Of a stretch of 5,954 bases of DNA, positions 1 to 5,931 are shown piece by piece (within the stretch, counting starts at the first letter, position 1; each line of letters opens with the position of its first letter). The stretch is from Candidatus Methanofastidiosia archaeon (GTDB taxonomy: Archaea; Methanobacteriota_B; Thermococci; Methanofastidiosales; Methanofastidiosaceae). The position numbers and the translations under genes are program-made. The notes beneath the pieces are model-generated. The model was not told the DNA's origin. It ran no database searches and saw only the letters and a list, made by a program, of their open reading frames with translations. Location of the stretch: positions 1 through 5,954 of the forward strand of contig PWMA01000082.1 of NCBI GenBank assembly GCA_003558335.1. Reading direction: 5' to 3'.

Positions 1-1929
1 AGCTAGTAAATCCTCTCTTAATTCAAAATAAATAGATCTTTCAGCGAGATTTCCATATTCATCTCTAGCTTCAAATTCAACTTCGTAAGTCCCTGGAGTA
101 AGTCCTGGTGGCACCGCCCAGTTGCTAGAATAAGTACCATCTCCAGATACCCTATCAGGAGATCTGCCATCGTCAAATAAAAGTGTTCCACCAACTGAAC
201 TCTCATCAGGACCATAAATATTTGCTCCGACGTGCATGATACTGCTAGCATCTCTAACATTTGCATACAATGTCAGTCTGCCACCATCTTCATTTATCCA
301 AACGTAGGGATGTTGAACACCAGGAGGATTTTTGCCGTCTGGAACTATTTTAACATTACTTATTTTCGGTGGTTCAAGATCATCAAAAAGGGAAGGGTGA
401 TAAAGATAATCAGGATGGTCAGGATCCATCCCATCGACAATTGAAAACTGGCCAAAAGTTATAAGGCCTCTAGAATATTCTACACCTTTAAAGGAAAGTC
501 TTCCAAGAGTCAAAAAGTTGGTAAAATCGCCTCTGTGATTGTGAAGTTTGGGCGGTAAATTAGGATCATTTGTTGCACCTGAGGCCACAAGAATAAGAGA
601 AAAGTCTCTATAGTTCAAGACATTTGGATTTCCATCAATAGCCGCTATTTCACCGAATATTGGATTTAAAGTGCTATATTCGGAGGGACTTCTTCTTTCA
701 TTGGGATCTAAAAGCCAAGAAATAGGATAAATCTGAACATTTAGATCTGTGTTTGGATAATTTATAGGATTATTATTTTTATCCCTTAAACCAACTGGTG
801 AATCAACGCTTCCATATACTACAAAATAGTTACAGTGGTAGTTACTCCCAGGAGTAGCATCAAAAGCATCCATCACGTCATAGAGTAAATTGCCAAACTC
901 ATAGTCATGATTAACTTTGTATCCTGCAGCAGTTGGATTATCCACATACATGATTACTGCAATAGGAACAGATTCAAAGATGTCCTGTTTTGTAAGTTTG
1001 TACATAGGTATATTCAAAAAATCGTTGTTATCATAATAACCTTCAAAATCGTTTATGTCTCTATCTATATTAACAGTCCAAGGGCCTAAATTCTCTTTAA
1101 ATCCTCTTTCATACTGATCAGTCTTAGTATAAACTGGCTGAGCGCCTTCATTTTCCTTCATTACATAAGAGGAGAGATTGACACGAATATAGAGTTTTAA
1201 ATCAGCTGCTCCATCTGACTTTGGAAGTCTTACCGCATATCTTCCTTGAGAGTTAGTCCTAGTAACTGCCACCGTTTCAAGCCGCTCATTTAAAAATACT
1301 ATCTCTGCATTTGCCAATCGTGGATCAAATGTTTCCATTACAGCGTTGGGTTCATCTTGTCCTTCGGTATTGTCATAGACATATCCTTGCAATGTCCAAG
1401 TTTCGCCAACAATTGGAATTTCCGGAGAAAGGCTTAACAAAATATCATTTGCGCCTTCATTTTTAATATAGATTCTATATTGGCTAGGGCTCAAAGATTC
1501 AAATCTAGAGAGAATATTTATCTCCCCACCATATTTTAGTTCAATTACTATGTTTCTTCCAGAAAAATAAGTGTCCATCCCTATCTGTTGTGGTGCAGTG
1601 TCTATACCTGGAGCATCCATGATGAACATAATAGTGTCATCATTTTGGTCAACAAAGATATTGCCTTTGTCAAATCTTATATCAATATAACGCTGTGCAC
1701 CTTCCCCCTCAAATCTAACTTCTCTGATCTTGTTGTCAAGCTCCAAAAGAGCATTCTGCATCGAATTAATCCTAGAAACGTCCCTAGACCTTTCAATTTG
1801 AGGCGCTGCAAATTGATATGCTACAAAAACTCCCGCCACAGTAATGGCTAAAATTAACATTACTGTAATTACCTCTACTTGAGCCTTTCTTGATACCGGC
1901 CCCCTTTTCCTTATTAGCCTAAATCCCAT
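1..1929 (-). CDS. Large secreted/surface protein with type IV pilin-like leader (3' end cut by window)
   Basis: The reading frame is open from the ATG at 1927-1929 to the window edge (643 residues, no stop), so the C-terminus is missing. The N-terminus is a basic leader followed by KAQVEV (residues 15-20) and a hydrophobic stretch to about residue 38. This matches the archaeal class III (type IV pilin-like) pattern, with likely prepilin-peptidase cleavage between A16 and Q17. Residues 45-170 form a pilin-like head of unknown type. Residues about 173-255 look like a carboxypeptidase-regulatory or Ig-like beta domain (GYVYDN, then TNSQGRYAVRLP at 225-236). Residues about 285-510 are an unrecognised domain with one cysteine (C366). 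Residues about 520-637 form an Ig-like domain with DDG (586-588) and GDGTYS (596-601), ending in ARDEYGN, as in large archaeal and bacterial surface proteins. The role is inferred as a cell-surface structural or adhesive protein; no catalytic motif was seen. It lies 80 bases after the stop of the upstream membrane-gene extension. AAAGG at 1937-1941 is 7 bases before the ATG and supports this start. Confidence 0.85.
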   Translation of the reverse strand, partial: MGFRLIRKRGPVSRKAQVEVITVMLILAITVAGVFVAYQFAAPQIERSRDVSRINSMQNALLELDNKIREVRFEGEGAQRYIDIRFDKGNIFVDQNDDTIMFIMDAPGIDTAPQQIGMDTYFSGRNIVIELKYGGEINILSRFESLSPSQYRIYIKNEGANDILLSLSPEIPIVGETWTLQGYVYDNTEGQDEPNAVMETFDPRLANAEIVFLNERLETVAVTRTNSQGRYAVRLPKSDGAADLKLYIRVNLSSYVMKENEGAQPVYTKTDQYERGFKENLGPWTVNIDRDINDFEGYYDNNDFLNIPMYKLTKQDIFESVPIAVIMYVDNPTAAGYKVNHDYEFGNLLYDVMDAFDATPGSNYHCNYFVVYGSVDSPVGLRDKNNNPINYPNTDLNVQIYPISWLLDPNERRSPSEYSTLNPIFGEIAAIDGNPNVLNYRDFSLILVASGATNDPNLPPKLHNHRGDFTNFLTLGRLSFKGVEYSRGLITFGQFSIVDGMDPDHPDYLYHPSLFDDLEPPKISNVKIVPDGKNPPGVQHPYVWINEDGGRLTLYANVRDASSIMHVGANIYGPDESSVGGTLLFDDGRSPDRVSGDGTYSSNWAVPPGLTPGTYEVEFEARDEYGNLAERSIYFELREDLLA

Positions 1930-1939
1930 AGGTATACCT
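1930..1939. repeat. Perfect 10-base palindrome AGGTATACCT at the start of the pilin-leader gene
   Basis: The palindrome includes the GG of the ribosome binding site and ends directly before the ATG. It could be an operator half-site pair or a very short hairpin over the initiation region, but ten bases can also occur by chance. Confidence 0.3.
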
Positions 1940-1978
1940 TTGAGTATATAATAATAAATAACAAAAGATTATTTAATA
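1937..1978 (-). promoter_or_regulatory. Possible promoter and ribosome binding site of the pilin-leader gene
   Basis: On the minus strand a GGAAAAA stretch (BRE-like) precedes TATTAAAT at 1971-1978, which would place transcription start near 1948. The ribosome binding site AAAGG lies at 1937-1941. A second TATA-like stretch (1945-1952) is too close to the ATG to drive it. Transcription from the upstream membrane-protein gene is an alternative, because no clear terminator lies between them. Confidence 0.3.
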
Positions 1979-2009
1979 TTTTTCCTTTGATTTGCGAATA
2001 TCTCAAAGA

Positions 2010-2216
2010 CTAAACTACTATCTTTTTTCTTGAAAACTCTGTTCCCATCAATATGGCCATCGCTGAAGAGAATATAAGTATCAATGAAATTATAAGGTCA
2101 AGAAATATTCCAGGTGCAGGTGGAAAAATCCCTTTGAATAACAGTAGTAATATGCCTGAAACAACCCACAAAGCTCCAACTAGATACAGTATAATATTGT
2201 CACTTCCTTTAAGTCC
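2010..2216 (-). pseudogene. 68-codon in-frame continuation after the TAA of the membrane-protein gene; second two-helix module
   Basis: Directly after the TAA at 2217-2219 the same frame runs 68 more codons to a TAG at 2010-2012. It encodes two hydrophobic helices (about residues 8-27 and 37-57 of the extension) and a basic tail (FSRKKIVV). The first helix, IILYLVGALWVVSGILLL, resembles the first helix of the upstream gene, ITLYALGGVWLLFAILFL: 8 of 18 positions are identical without gaps, and the I, L, Y, G, W and IL pattern is shared. The second helices also match at several positions (F38, L41, I42 and F49 of the extension against F288, L291, I292 and F299). No in-frame ATG or GTG precedes the first helix, and the first TTG lies inside it. 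GGAAGTGA at 2199-2206 resembles a ribosome binding site, so a start at ATT or ATA is conceivable. The likeliest reading is the severed C-terminus of a 383-residue four-helix protein; readthrough or a separate gene with an odd start are alternatives. Confidence 0.6.
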
Positions 2217-2429
2217 TTAAGGAGTTCTTGCCATCATTCCAAATACTATAGGAGGTACCCCTGTAAAAACCATTGCCATATAAAATATCAAACCTATAAA
2301 TTCAGTTTCCAACGTTAAAAATAGTGAAGTGATAGGGTTAGTTACTGAAAACATTCCCATGTTGTTAAACAAGAATAATATAGCAAAAAGTAGCCAAACC
2401 CCTCCCAATGCGTAAAGTGTTATCGGAGC
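2022..2429 (-). repeat. Tandem duplication of a two-helix membrane module
   Basis: The protein-level repeat units are encoded by about 2220-2429 (residues 245-314 of the membrane protein) and about 2022-2204 (in the extension after the TAA). The first helices align without gaps at 8 of 18 positions, including a conserved L-Y-x-x-G-x-x-W pattern. The first unit has a loop about 11 residues longer. The similarity is seen in the protein only, not as an obvious DNA repeat, so the duplication is old. Confidence 0.5.
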
Positions 2430-3161
2430 AAATATTGAGCTTGAAGTTTTTGTCTTTTTAGTTTCACCTTTATAGTCGCGCATAAGCTCTGTTGTATCAA
2501 TACCTAACTCTTCAGCCTCTTTTAGAATTTCTTCCAGAGAAGGTTCACCTTCTACTGTTGCAGGTTCACTCTTAAATTCTCTTTTTTTTGAAAAAATAGT
2601 ATCTACTTTTTCATCTGGAACTGCCTGATTTATCCTTTTTAAAAAATCACTTTCTGAAAATTCATCAAGTGTTTCATCGAGCAAAGCTTCATGTTTTTCT
2701 TTGTCTATAGTTTCTATTTTTTCTTCAAAAACTGATTTTTTTTCTGGTTCAAATGTTGGTTGTGGTGCCCCCATGCGCTCAAATGTTTTTTCCATTTCTT
2801 GGAGTTTTTCTGTATTCATTCTAATTGATTCAGCTACATGTTCCATTGTTGCTGCGACCCTAGAAAGTGATTCCATCAATCTGTCTTCTTCATCTTCAAC
2901 GCCTTCGTGCGCAACGCTTGCTTCTAGTAAATCAATAAGTCTTTCAAGCCTTCCTACAAGAGGATCTTCATGAGGGGCCTCATCTTCCACAGCTGCTGCA
3001 CTCAATATCTCCTTTATCTCGTCAAGTTTAGTAACAATATCTTTTGATTCTAGAGAAGAGCTGCTATAGCCCATTCGAGGCATGATTTGCATAAAGGTAT
3101 CAAGCTGCTGCTTTAGCTTGACATACTCCATCTTGAGATCATCATAATCATTGCCAACCAT
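2217..3161 (-). CDS. Acidic coiled-coil protein with two C-terminal membrane helices, function unknown
   Basis: The 314-residue product is not a family I recognise. Residues 5-25, 40-55, 68-85 and 92-130 are charged and heptad-like (for example ESLSRVAATMEHVAESI), suggesting coiled coils. Residues 130-240 are a very acidic, probably flexible region with a helical segment EEILKEAEELGI (about 210-221). Two hydrophobic helices follow, at about 247-266 and 287-311, and the protein stops at MARTP. No signal peptide is present, so the large N-terminal part is probably cytoplasmic with a C-terminal membrane anchor (inference). The start is supported by GAGATGAT at 3165-3172, 3 bases before the ATG. 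The gene is divergent from the GTPase gene and lies upstream of the pilin-leader gene on the same strand. Its stop is odd: the same frame continues with a second, similar two-helix module, so this product may be a truncated form of a 383-residue protein. Confidence 0.85.
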   Translation of the reverse strand: MVGNDYDDLKMEYVKLKQQLDTFMQIMPRMGYSSSSLESKDIVTKLDEIKEILSAAAVEDEAPHEDPLVGRLERLIDLLEASVAHEGVEDEEDRLMESLSRVAATMEHVAESIRMNTEKLQEMEKTFERMGAPQPTFEPEKKSVFEEKIETIDKEKHEALLDETLDEFSESDFLKRINQAVPDEKVDTIFSKKREFKSEPATVEGEPSLEEILKEAEELGIDTTELMRDYKGETKKTKTSSSIFAPITLYALGGVWLLFAILFLFNNMGMFSVTNPITSLFLTLETEFIGLIFYMAMVFTGVPPIVFGMMARTP

Positions 3162-3164
3162 TTT

Positions 3165-3219
3165 ATCATCTCATTAATGCTAATTAACATTATAACTTAT
3201 AAATTTAACTATATAAAGC
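3165..3219 (-). promoter_or_regulatory. Probable archaeal promoter and ribosome binding site of the membrane-protein gene
   Basis: The minus strand carries AAAGC followed by TTTATATA at 3212-3219, a good archaeal TATA box. Transcription would start near 3190, giving a leader of about 28 bases that includes GAGATGAT (3165-3172) ahead of the ATG. Confidence 0.5.
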
Positions 3220-3232
3220 TTTTTATTAAAAA

Positions 3233-3276
3233 GTATATAATAATAAACATTGATTACCGATTATTACTTTTTTAAT
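3233..3276 (+). promoter_or_regulatory. Candidate promoter elements for the GTPase gene
   Basis: GTATATAATA at 3232-3241, preceded by A-rich bases, is the best TATA-like element facing right and would give a leader of roughly 50 bases. TTTTTAAT at 3269-3276 is a second candidate that would give a leader under 20 bases. No ribosome binding site is evident ahead of the ATG at 3318, which would suit a short-leader or leaderless transcript. Confidence 0.35.
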
Positions 3277-3317
3277 AGTAGTTACCTTTTTATTGTCCTC
3301 AAAGCTAAGTTTCTTGA

Positions 3318-4907
3318 ATGAAAGAAAGCATGCACCAGATACTTGAAAAGGGAGAGAGAAAAAATATAGAGTTCAAATCTACCCTAGGAGATGAGCATCT
3401 ATTAAAGGATAGAAGGGAGAGATTGTCCTCTCAAATGAAGTACAGATTAAAAACTGGCGGTGGAAAGGCCTACTACATAATCGGAGTATCAGATGAAGGA
3501 GAAGTAGTTTGTGAATCTGAAGAAGAGTTTGAAAAAACACTTCAAGTAATAAATAGGCTTGCAGAAGGTATTGGTGCAAAGATATCAGAAATAGAAAAGT
3601 TCAACGAAAATGGATTTTTTGCAAGAGTAACAATAGAAGAAATAAACTCTGAAAAAGGAATCAAGGAGCATATAACTATAGGAACAATAGGGCATGTAGA
3701 TCATGGAAAATCAACTCTGATAGGAACGCTTCTTACCGGTATCAAAGATGATGGTATTGGAAAAACAAGGATCTTTCTCGACTTTCTCCCTCATGAGGTA
3801 GAAAGAGGTTTGACTGCAGAGATTACCCATGCTGTATTTGGATTTAAAGGAAATCATAGAATCTACCTAAAAAATCCCTTGAAAAAGAAAGAGGTAGCAG
3901 AGCTAATAGACCGCTCTACAAAGATAGTTTCCTTTGTAGATTGCCCTGGTCATGCGCCTTGGCTTAGAACTACCGTCCGCGGGATACTTGGGCAAAGAGT
4001 AGATTATGTTGTTTTAATAGTTGCATCAGATGATGGGGTAACTCCAATTACAAAGGAGCACTTAGGCATAGCGCTTGCAATGGATATTCCTCTCGTAATT
4101 GTAGTAACAAAGATAGATAAGGTGTCAAACGAAGGTGTGAAGCAAGTTATAGGGGATGTTTCAGTACTATTGAGAAGGGTGGGAAAAGTTCCCTTAACAG
4201 TTAGAGACGTTGAAACAGCCCGTAACGTTTCAAAGAAAGTTTCAGAAAAATTTTTGATCCCAATAATTAAAACTTCGTCGATTACTCTAGAAGGTCTTGA
4301 TGTTATTAATGAGCTTTTTTTAAACCTTCCAGAAAAAACAGATGAAGAGCTCTATAAAAGGCCATTTTTGATGTATATTGACAAAGTATACAAAGTTAGA
4401 GGGGCAGGAACTGTAGTAAGCGGAAGAGTAAAACAAGGTATTGTAAAAAAAGGCCAAGAGATTCTTTTGGGACCAATAAATGATAGATATCAAAAGGTAT
4501 CTTGCCAATCAATAAAGCATCACCATCTTGTTCAAACAAAGGGAGAAGTTGGAGACATTTTAGGGATAGCAATTAAAGGCGTTGATATCGACCTAATCAA
4601 AAGAGGTATGGTTATAAAGGATGAAAATGGTGAAGGTAAACCTGTAAAAGAGTTTCTTGCAGAAGTTTTTATCTTAAATCACCCAACAAGGATAAGAGAA
4701 GGCTATGAGCCTATAATCCACCTTGAAACTCTCTCTGAGACTGTAACCTTTGAAAAAATCTATAATCAAGAATATCTATCTACTGGAGATAGAGCTCTTA
4801 TAAAAATGAGATTTAAATATAACAGTTATCATCTTAGTGAAGGAGATAAATTTATTTTTAGAGAGGCGCGCTCGAAAGGTATCGGCGGGATTAAAAAGAT
4901 ACTATGA
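3318..4907 (+). CDS. GTPBP1-like translational GTPase (EF-Tu superfamily)
   Basis: The 529-residue protein has all the GTP-binding motifs: GHVDHGKST (125-133, P-loop), RGLTAEITHA (163-172, switch I with the Mg-binding threonine), DCPGHA (208-213, switch II with the catalytic-type histidine H212), TKID (264-267, base recognition) and TSS (319-321). An EF-Tu domain-2-like barrel spans about 348-437 (VRGAGTVVSGRV), and a domain-3-like barrel spans 443-529, ending FREARSKGIGGI. About 110 residues precede the GTPase domain, as in GTPBP1 homologues rather than EF-Tu or SelB. Mammalian GTPBP1 has been linked to mRNA turnover and ribosome-stalling relief; the archaeal role is not settled, so a part in translation or RNA quality control is inferred. 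TGA directly upstream makes the ATG at 3318 the first possible start; Met5 (3330) is an alternative. The gene overlaps the OsmC gene by 6 bases, tail to tail. Confidence 0.93.
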   Translation: MKESMHQILEKGERKNIEFKSTLGDEHLLKDRRERLSSQMKYRLKTGGGKAYYIIGVSDEGEVVCESEEEFEKTLQVINRLAEGIGAKISEIEKFNENGFFARVTIEEINSEKGIKEHITIGTIGHVDHGKSTLIGTLLTGIKDDGIGKTRIFLDFLPHEVERGLTAEITHAVFGFKGNHRIYLKNPLKKKEVAELIDRSTKIVSFVDCPGHAPWLRTTVRGILGQRVDYVVLIVASDDGVTPITKEHLGIALAMDIPLVIVVTKIDKVSNEGVKQVIGDVSVLLRRVGKVPLTVRDVETARNVSKKVSEKFLIPIIKTSSITLEGLDVINELFLNLPEKTDEELYKRPFLMYIDKVYKVRGAGTVVSGRVKQGIVKKGQEILLGPINDRYQKVSCQSIKHHHLVQTKGEVGDILGIAIKGVDIDLIKRGMVIKDENGEGKPVKEFLAEVFILNHPTRIREGYEPIIHLETLSETVTFEKIYNQEYLSTGDRALIKMRFKYNSYHLSEGDKFIFREARSKGIGGIKKIL

Positions 4908-5336
4908 AACTTCAACAAAGCTCTTTATTTCAACTTCTGTTTTAATGGAGTTTCCGATAAAGCATCTATCTTTTGCAAGCTTTATTGCTTCTTCTGCTCT
5001 TGGAATGTCCTCTTTTGTAGCAACTGTTACATAGACATTTATCAAAATCTTGGTAAATGTGTAGCCATTTGGAGATTTTTCTAAAAATCCTTTTGCATCT
5101 GTTTTAAAGCTTTTAAAGTCGCAATTGACAAGTTTTGCCCTAGAAAGAAATGTTGTAAAGATACAGACATTTTCAGCTGCAACGTAAAGGTCTTCAGGAG
5201 TTATAATATCTTCATGCCCTTTAAACTCTGGAGGTGTTGCAACTTCTATTGTTGGCTTTCCTTCCCAAGTGACCTCTCCAATCTTTTCCTTTTTCCAAGT
5301 AACTGTATTTTCATATGTATAGACATCTTCTGCCAT
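4902..5336 (-). CDS. OsmC-family protein (probable thiol peroxidase-like or redox stress protein)
   Basis: The 144-residue product has the usual OsmC length and layout: an N-terminal strand region with TVTWKKEKIGEV and TWEGKPTIEVATPPEF, then TPEDLYVAAENVC with the first conserved cysteine (C58) starting the central helix, and AKDRCFIGNS with the second conserved cysteine (C125) near the end. In characterised OsmC and Ohr proteins this cysteine pair reduces organic peroxides. Many archaeal members are untested, so the substrate is unknown. The fold is expected to be a soluble cytoplasmic dimer. An extra cysteine (C72) is present. GTGAT lies 4 bases before the ATG as a weak ribosome binding site. 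The stop TAG (4902-4904) lies inside the last codons of the convergent GTPase gene. The gene starts 92 bases after the terminator-side end of the EF-1beta gene and probably has its own promoter. Confidence 0.9.
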   Translation of the reverse strand: MAEDVYTYENTVTWKKEKIGEVTWEGKPTIEVATPPEFKGHEDIITPEDLYVAAENVCIFTTFLSRAKLVNCDFKSFKTDAKGFLEKSPNGYTFTKILINVYVTVATKEDIPRAEEAIKLAKDRCFIGNSIKTEVEIKSFVEVS

Positions 5337-5364
5337 AAAATCACAATTATAATTAATATTTATT

Positions 5365-5375
5365 CATTATAAAAG
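5365..5375 (-). promoter_or_regulatory. Candidate TATA box of the OsmC gene
   Basis: CTTTTATAATG on the minus strand lies about 30 bases ahead of the OsmC ATG, predicting a start near 5343 and a very short leader. It sits downstream of the T-rich end of the EF-1beta gene, consistent with a separate transcript. Confidence 0.4.
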
Positions 5376-5407
5376 TTGTGGTTTTATCGAAAAAGAGTTT
5401 AAGTAAT

Positions 5408-5428
5408 TATAAAATAGAAATAAAAAAA
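5408..5428 (-). terminator. Oligo-T terminator after EF-1beta
   Basis: Directly after the TAA of EF-1beta the minus strand reads seven T residues, ATTTCTATTTTAT, then more T-rich sequence further on. No stem-loop is seen. T-tracts without hairpins are the usual intrinsic terminators in archaea. Confidence 0.55.
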
Positions 5429-5710
5429 TTAACCGACAAGTCTTCTGACGTCAGTTATCTCAACTTGAGTAACATTTGAAATATTTGAAAAGTTGTTCTC
5501 AAGTTCATCTGTTCCTCCTGCCTCGTCTCTTCCCAAAAGCATAACCTTTAGAGACACTAGCCCAAAAGCTATAGGTATCTCTTCGATTTTGTGTAGCTCC
5601 ATATTGGAAGGGACAGAATTTTCAATAGCATTTTTCATTTCCCCGATATCAGCATCAGGAGAATCTGGCATAATCATTGCCGTAATACTTAAATTAAAAT
5701 CTTTCATCAT
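5429..5710 (-). CDS. ef1b: Archaeal translation elongation factor 1-beta (aEF-1beta)
   Basis: The 93-residue protein matches the guanine-nucleotide exchange domain of archaeal EF-1beta, which recycles EF-1alpha from its GDP to its GTP form during elongation. Family hallmarks are VMPDSPD-like MPDSPDADI (residues 14-22), ELHKIEEIPIAFGLVSLKV (about 38-56), DEAGGTDELE and the terminal VEITDVRRLVG. Length is normal for the family. It follows the zinc-ribbon gene by 12 bases and is probably co-transcribed with it, an arrangement common in archaea. Two ATGs occur in tandem. AAAGGTG (5713-5719) is only 2 bases from the first but 5 from the second, so translation may really begin at 5707. The gene ends at an oligo-T terminator. 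Confidence 0.95.
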   Translation of the reverse strand: MMKDFNLSITAMIMPDSPDADIGEMKNAIENSVPSNMELHKIEEIPIAFGLVSLKVMLLGRDEAGGTDELENNFSNISNVTQVEITDVRRLVG

Positions 5711-5722
5711 AACACCTTTATT

Positions 5723-5878
5723 TTATGGTCCGCTAAACTCTCCGCATTTGCATTCATACTTGTTTACAAGTGTTCTGCATCTTTCACATCTTATAATAAT
5801 TTCATCACAAGAAGAACAGGGAAATTGAACGGCCTGCTCATTTGAGGTAATCTCTCTCTTACATGATGTACACTTCAT
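5723..5878 (-). CDS. Small zinc-ribbon protein of the HVO_2753/DUF1610 type
   Basis: The 51-residue protein carries eight cysteines in four pairs: MKCTSC (C3, C6), FPCSSC (C21, C24), IRCERC (C31, C34) and YECKC (C43, C45), ending GEFSGP. This is the pattern of archaeal one-domain zinc-ribbon proteins encoded directly ahead of EF-1beta. They bind two zinc ions and are often annotated as RNA-binding, though their role is not well established; the haloarchaeal member has been linked to motility and biofilm behaviour. The fourth pair is C-x-C, one residue shorter than the usual C-x-x-C-G. The start is firm: AGGAGGA at 5884-5890 lies 5 bases before the ATG. The gene was found by direct translation of the minus strand. 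Confidence 0.92.
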   Translation of the reverse strand: MKCTSCKREITSNEQAVQFPCSSCDEIIIRCERCRTLVNKYECKCGEFSGP

Positions 5879-5883
5879 TTAAA

Positions 5884-5931
5884 TCCTCCTATCGGGTATC
5901 CTTGATGGGTTTATCTAGCCTTATTTTATAT
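5884..5931 (-). promoter_or_regulatory. Promoter and strong ribosome binding site of the zinc-ribbon/EF-1beta unit
   Basis: On the minus strand a purine-rich GGAAAGAC precedes ATATAAAA at 5924-5931, a good BRE/TATA pair, predicting transcription start near 5903. AGGAGGA at 5884-5890 is the best ribosome binding site in the window, which suits a highly expressed translation-factor transcript. Confidence 0.55.

Noticed and set aside
18..266. 82-codon minus-strand open frame
   Set aside because: It lies in another frame of the large pilin-leader gene, whose own frame is open over the whole stretch and encodes a recognisable Ig-like domain.
1588..1851. 87-codon plus-strand open frame
   Set aside because: It is antisense to the N-terminal part of the pilin-leader gene and has no ribosome binding site or protein-like composition.
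2217..2219. Pyrrolysine or selenocysteine recoding of the stop
   Set aside because: The codon is TAA; pyrrolysine uses TAG and selenocysteine TGA. Only general readthrough or mutation remains.
2701..2973. 90-codon plus-strand open frame rich in serine
   Set aside because: It is antisense to the coiled-coil gene; its Ser-rich composition is what the complement of Glu- and Asp-rich codons gives.
4837..5034. 65-codon plus-strand open frame across the GTPase end
   Set aside because: It is out of frame with the GTPase C-terminus and antisense to the OsmC gene; no independent support.
5493..5828. 111-codon plus-strand open frame
   Set aside because: It is antisense to both EF-1beta and the zinc-ribbon gene, which are firmly identified by family motifs.
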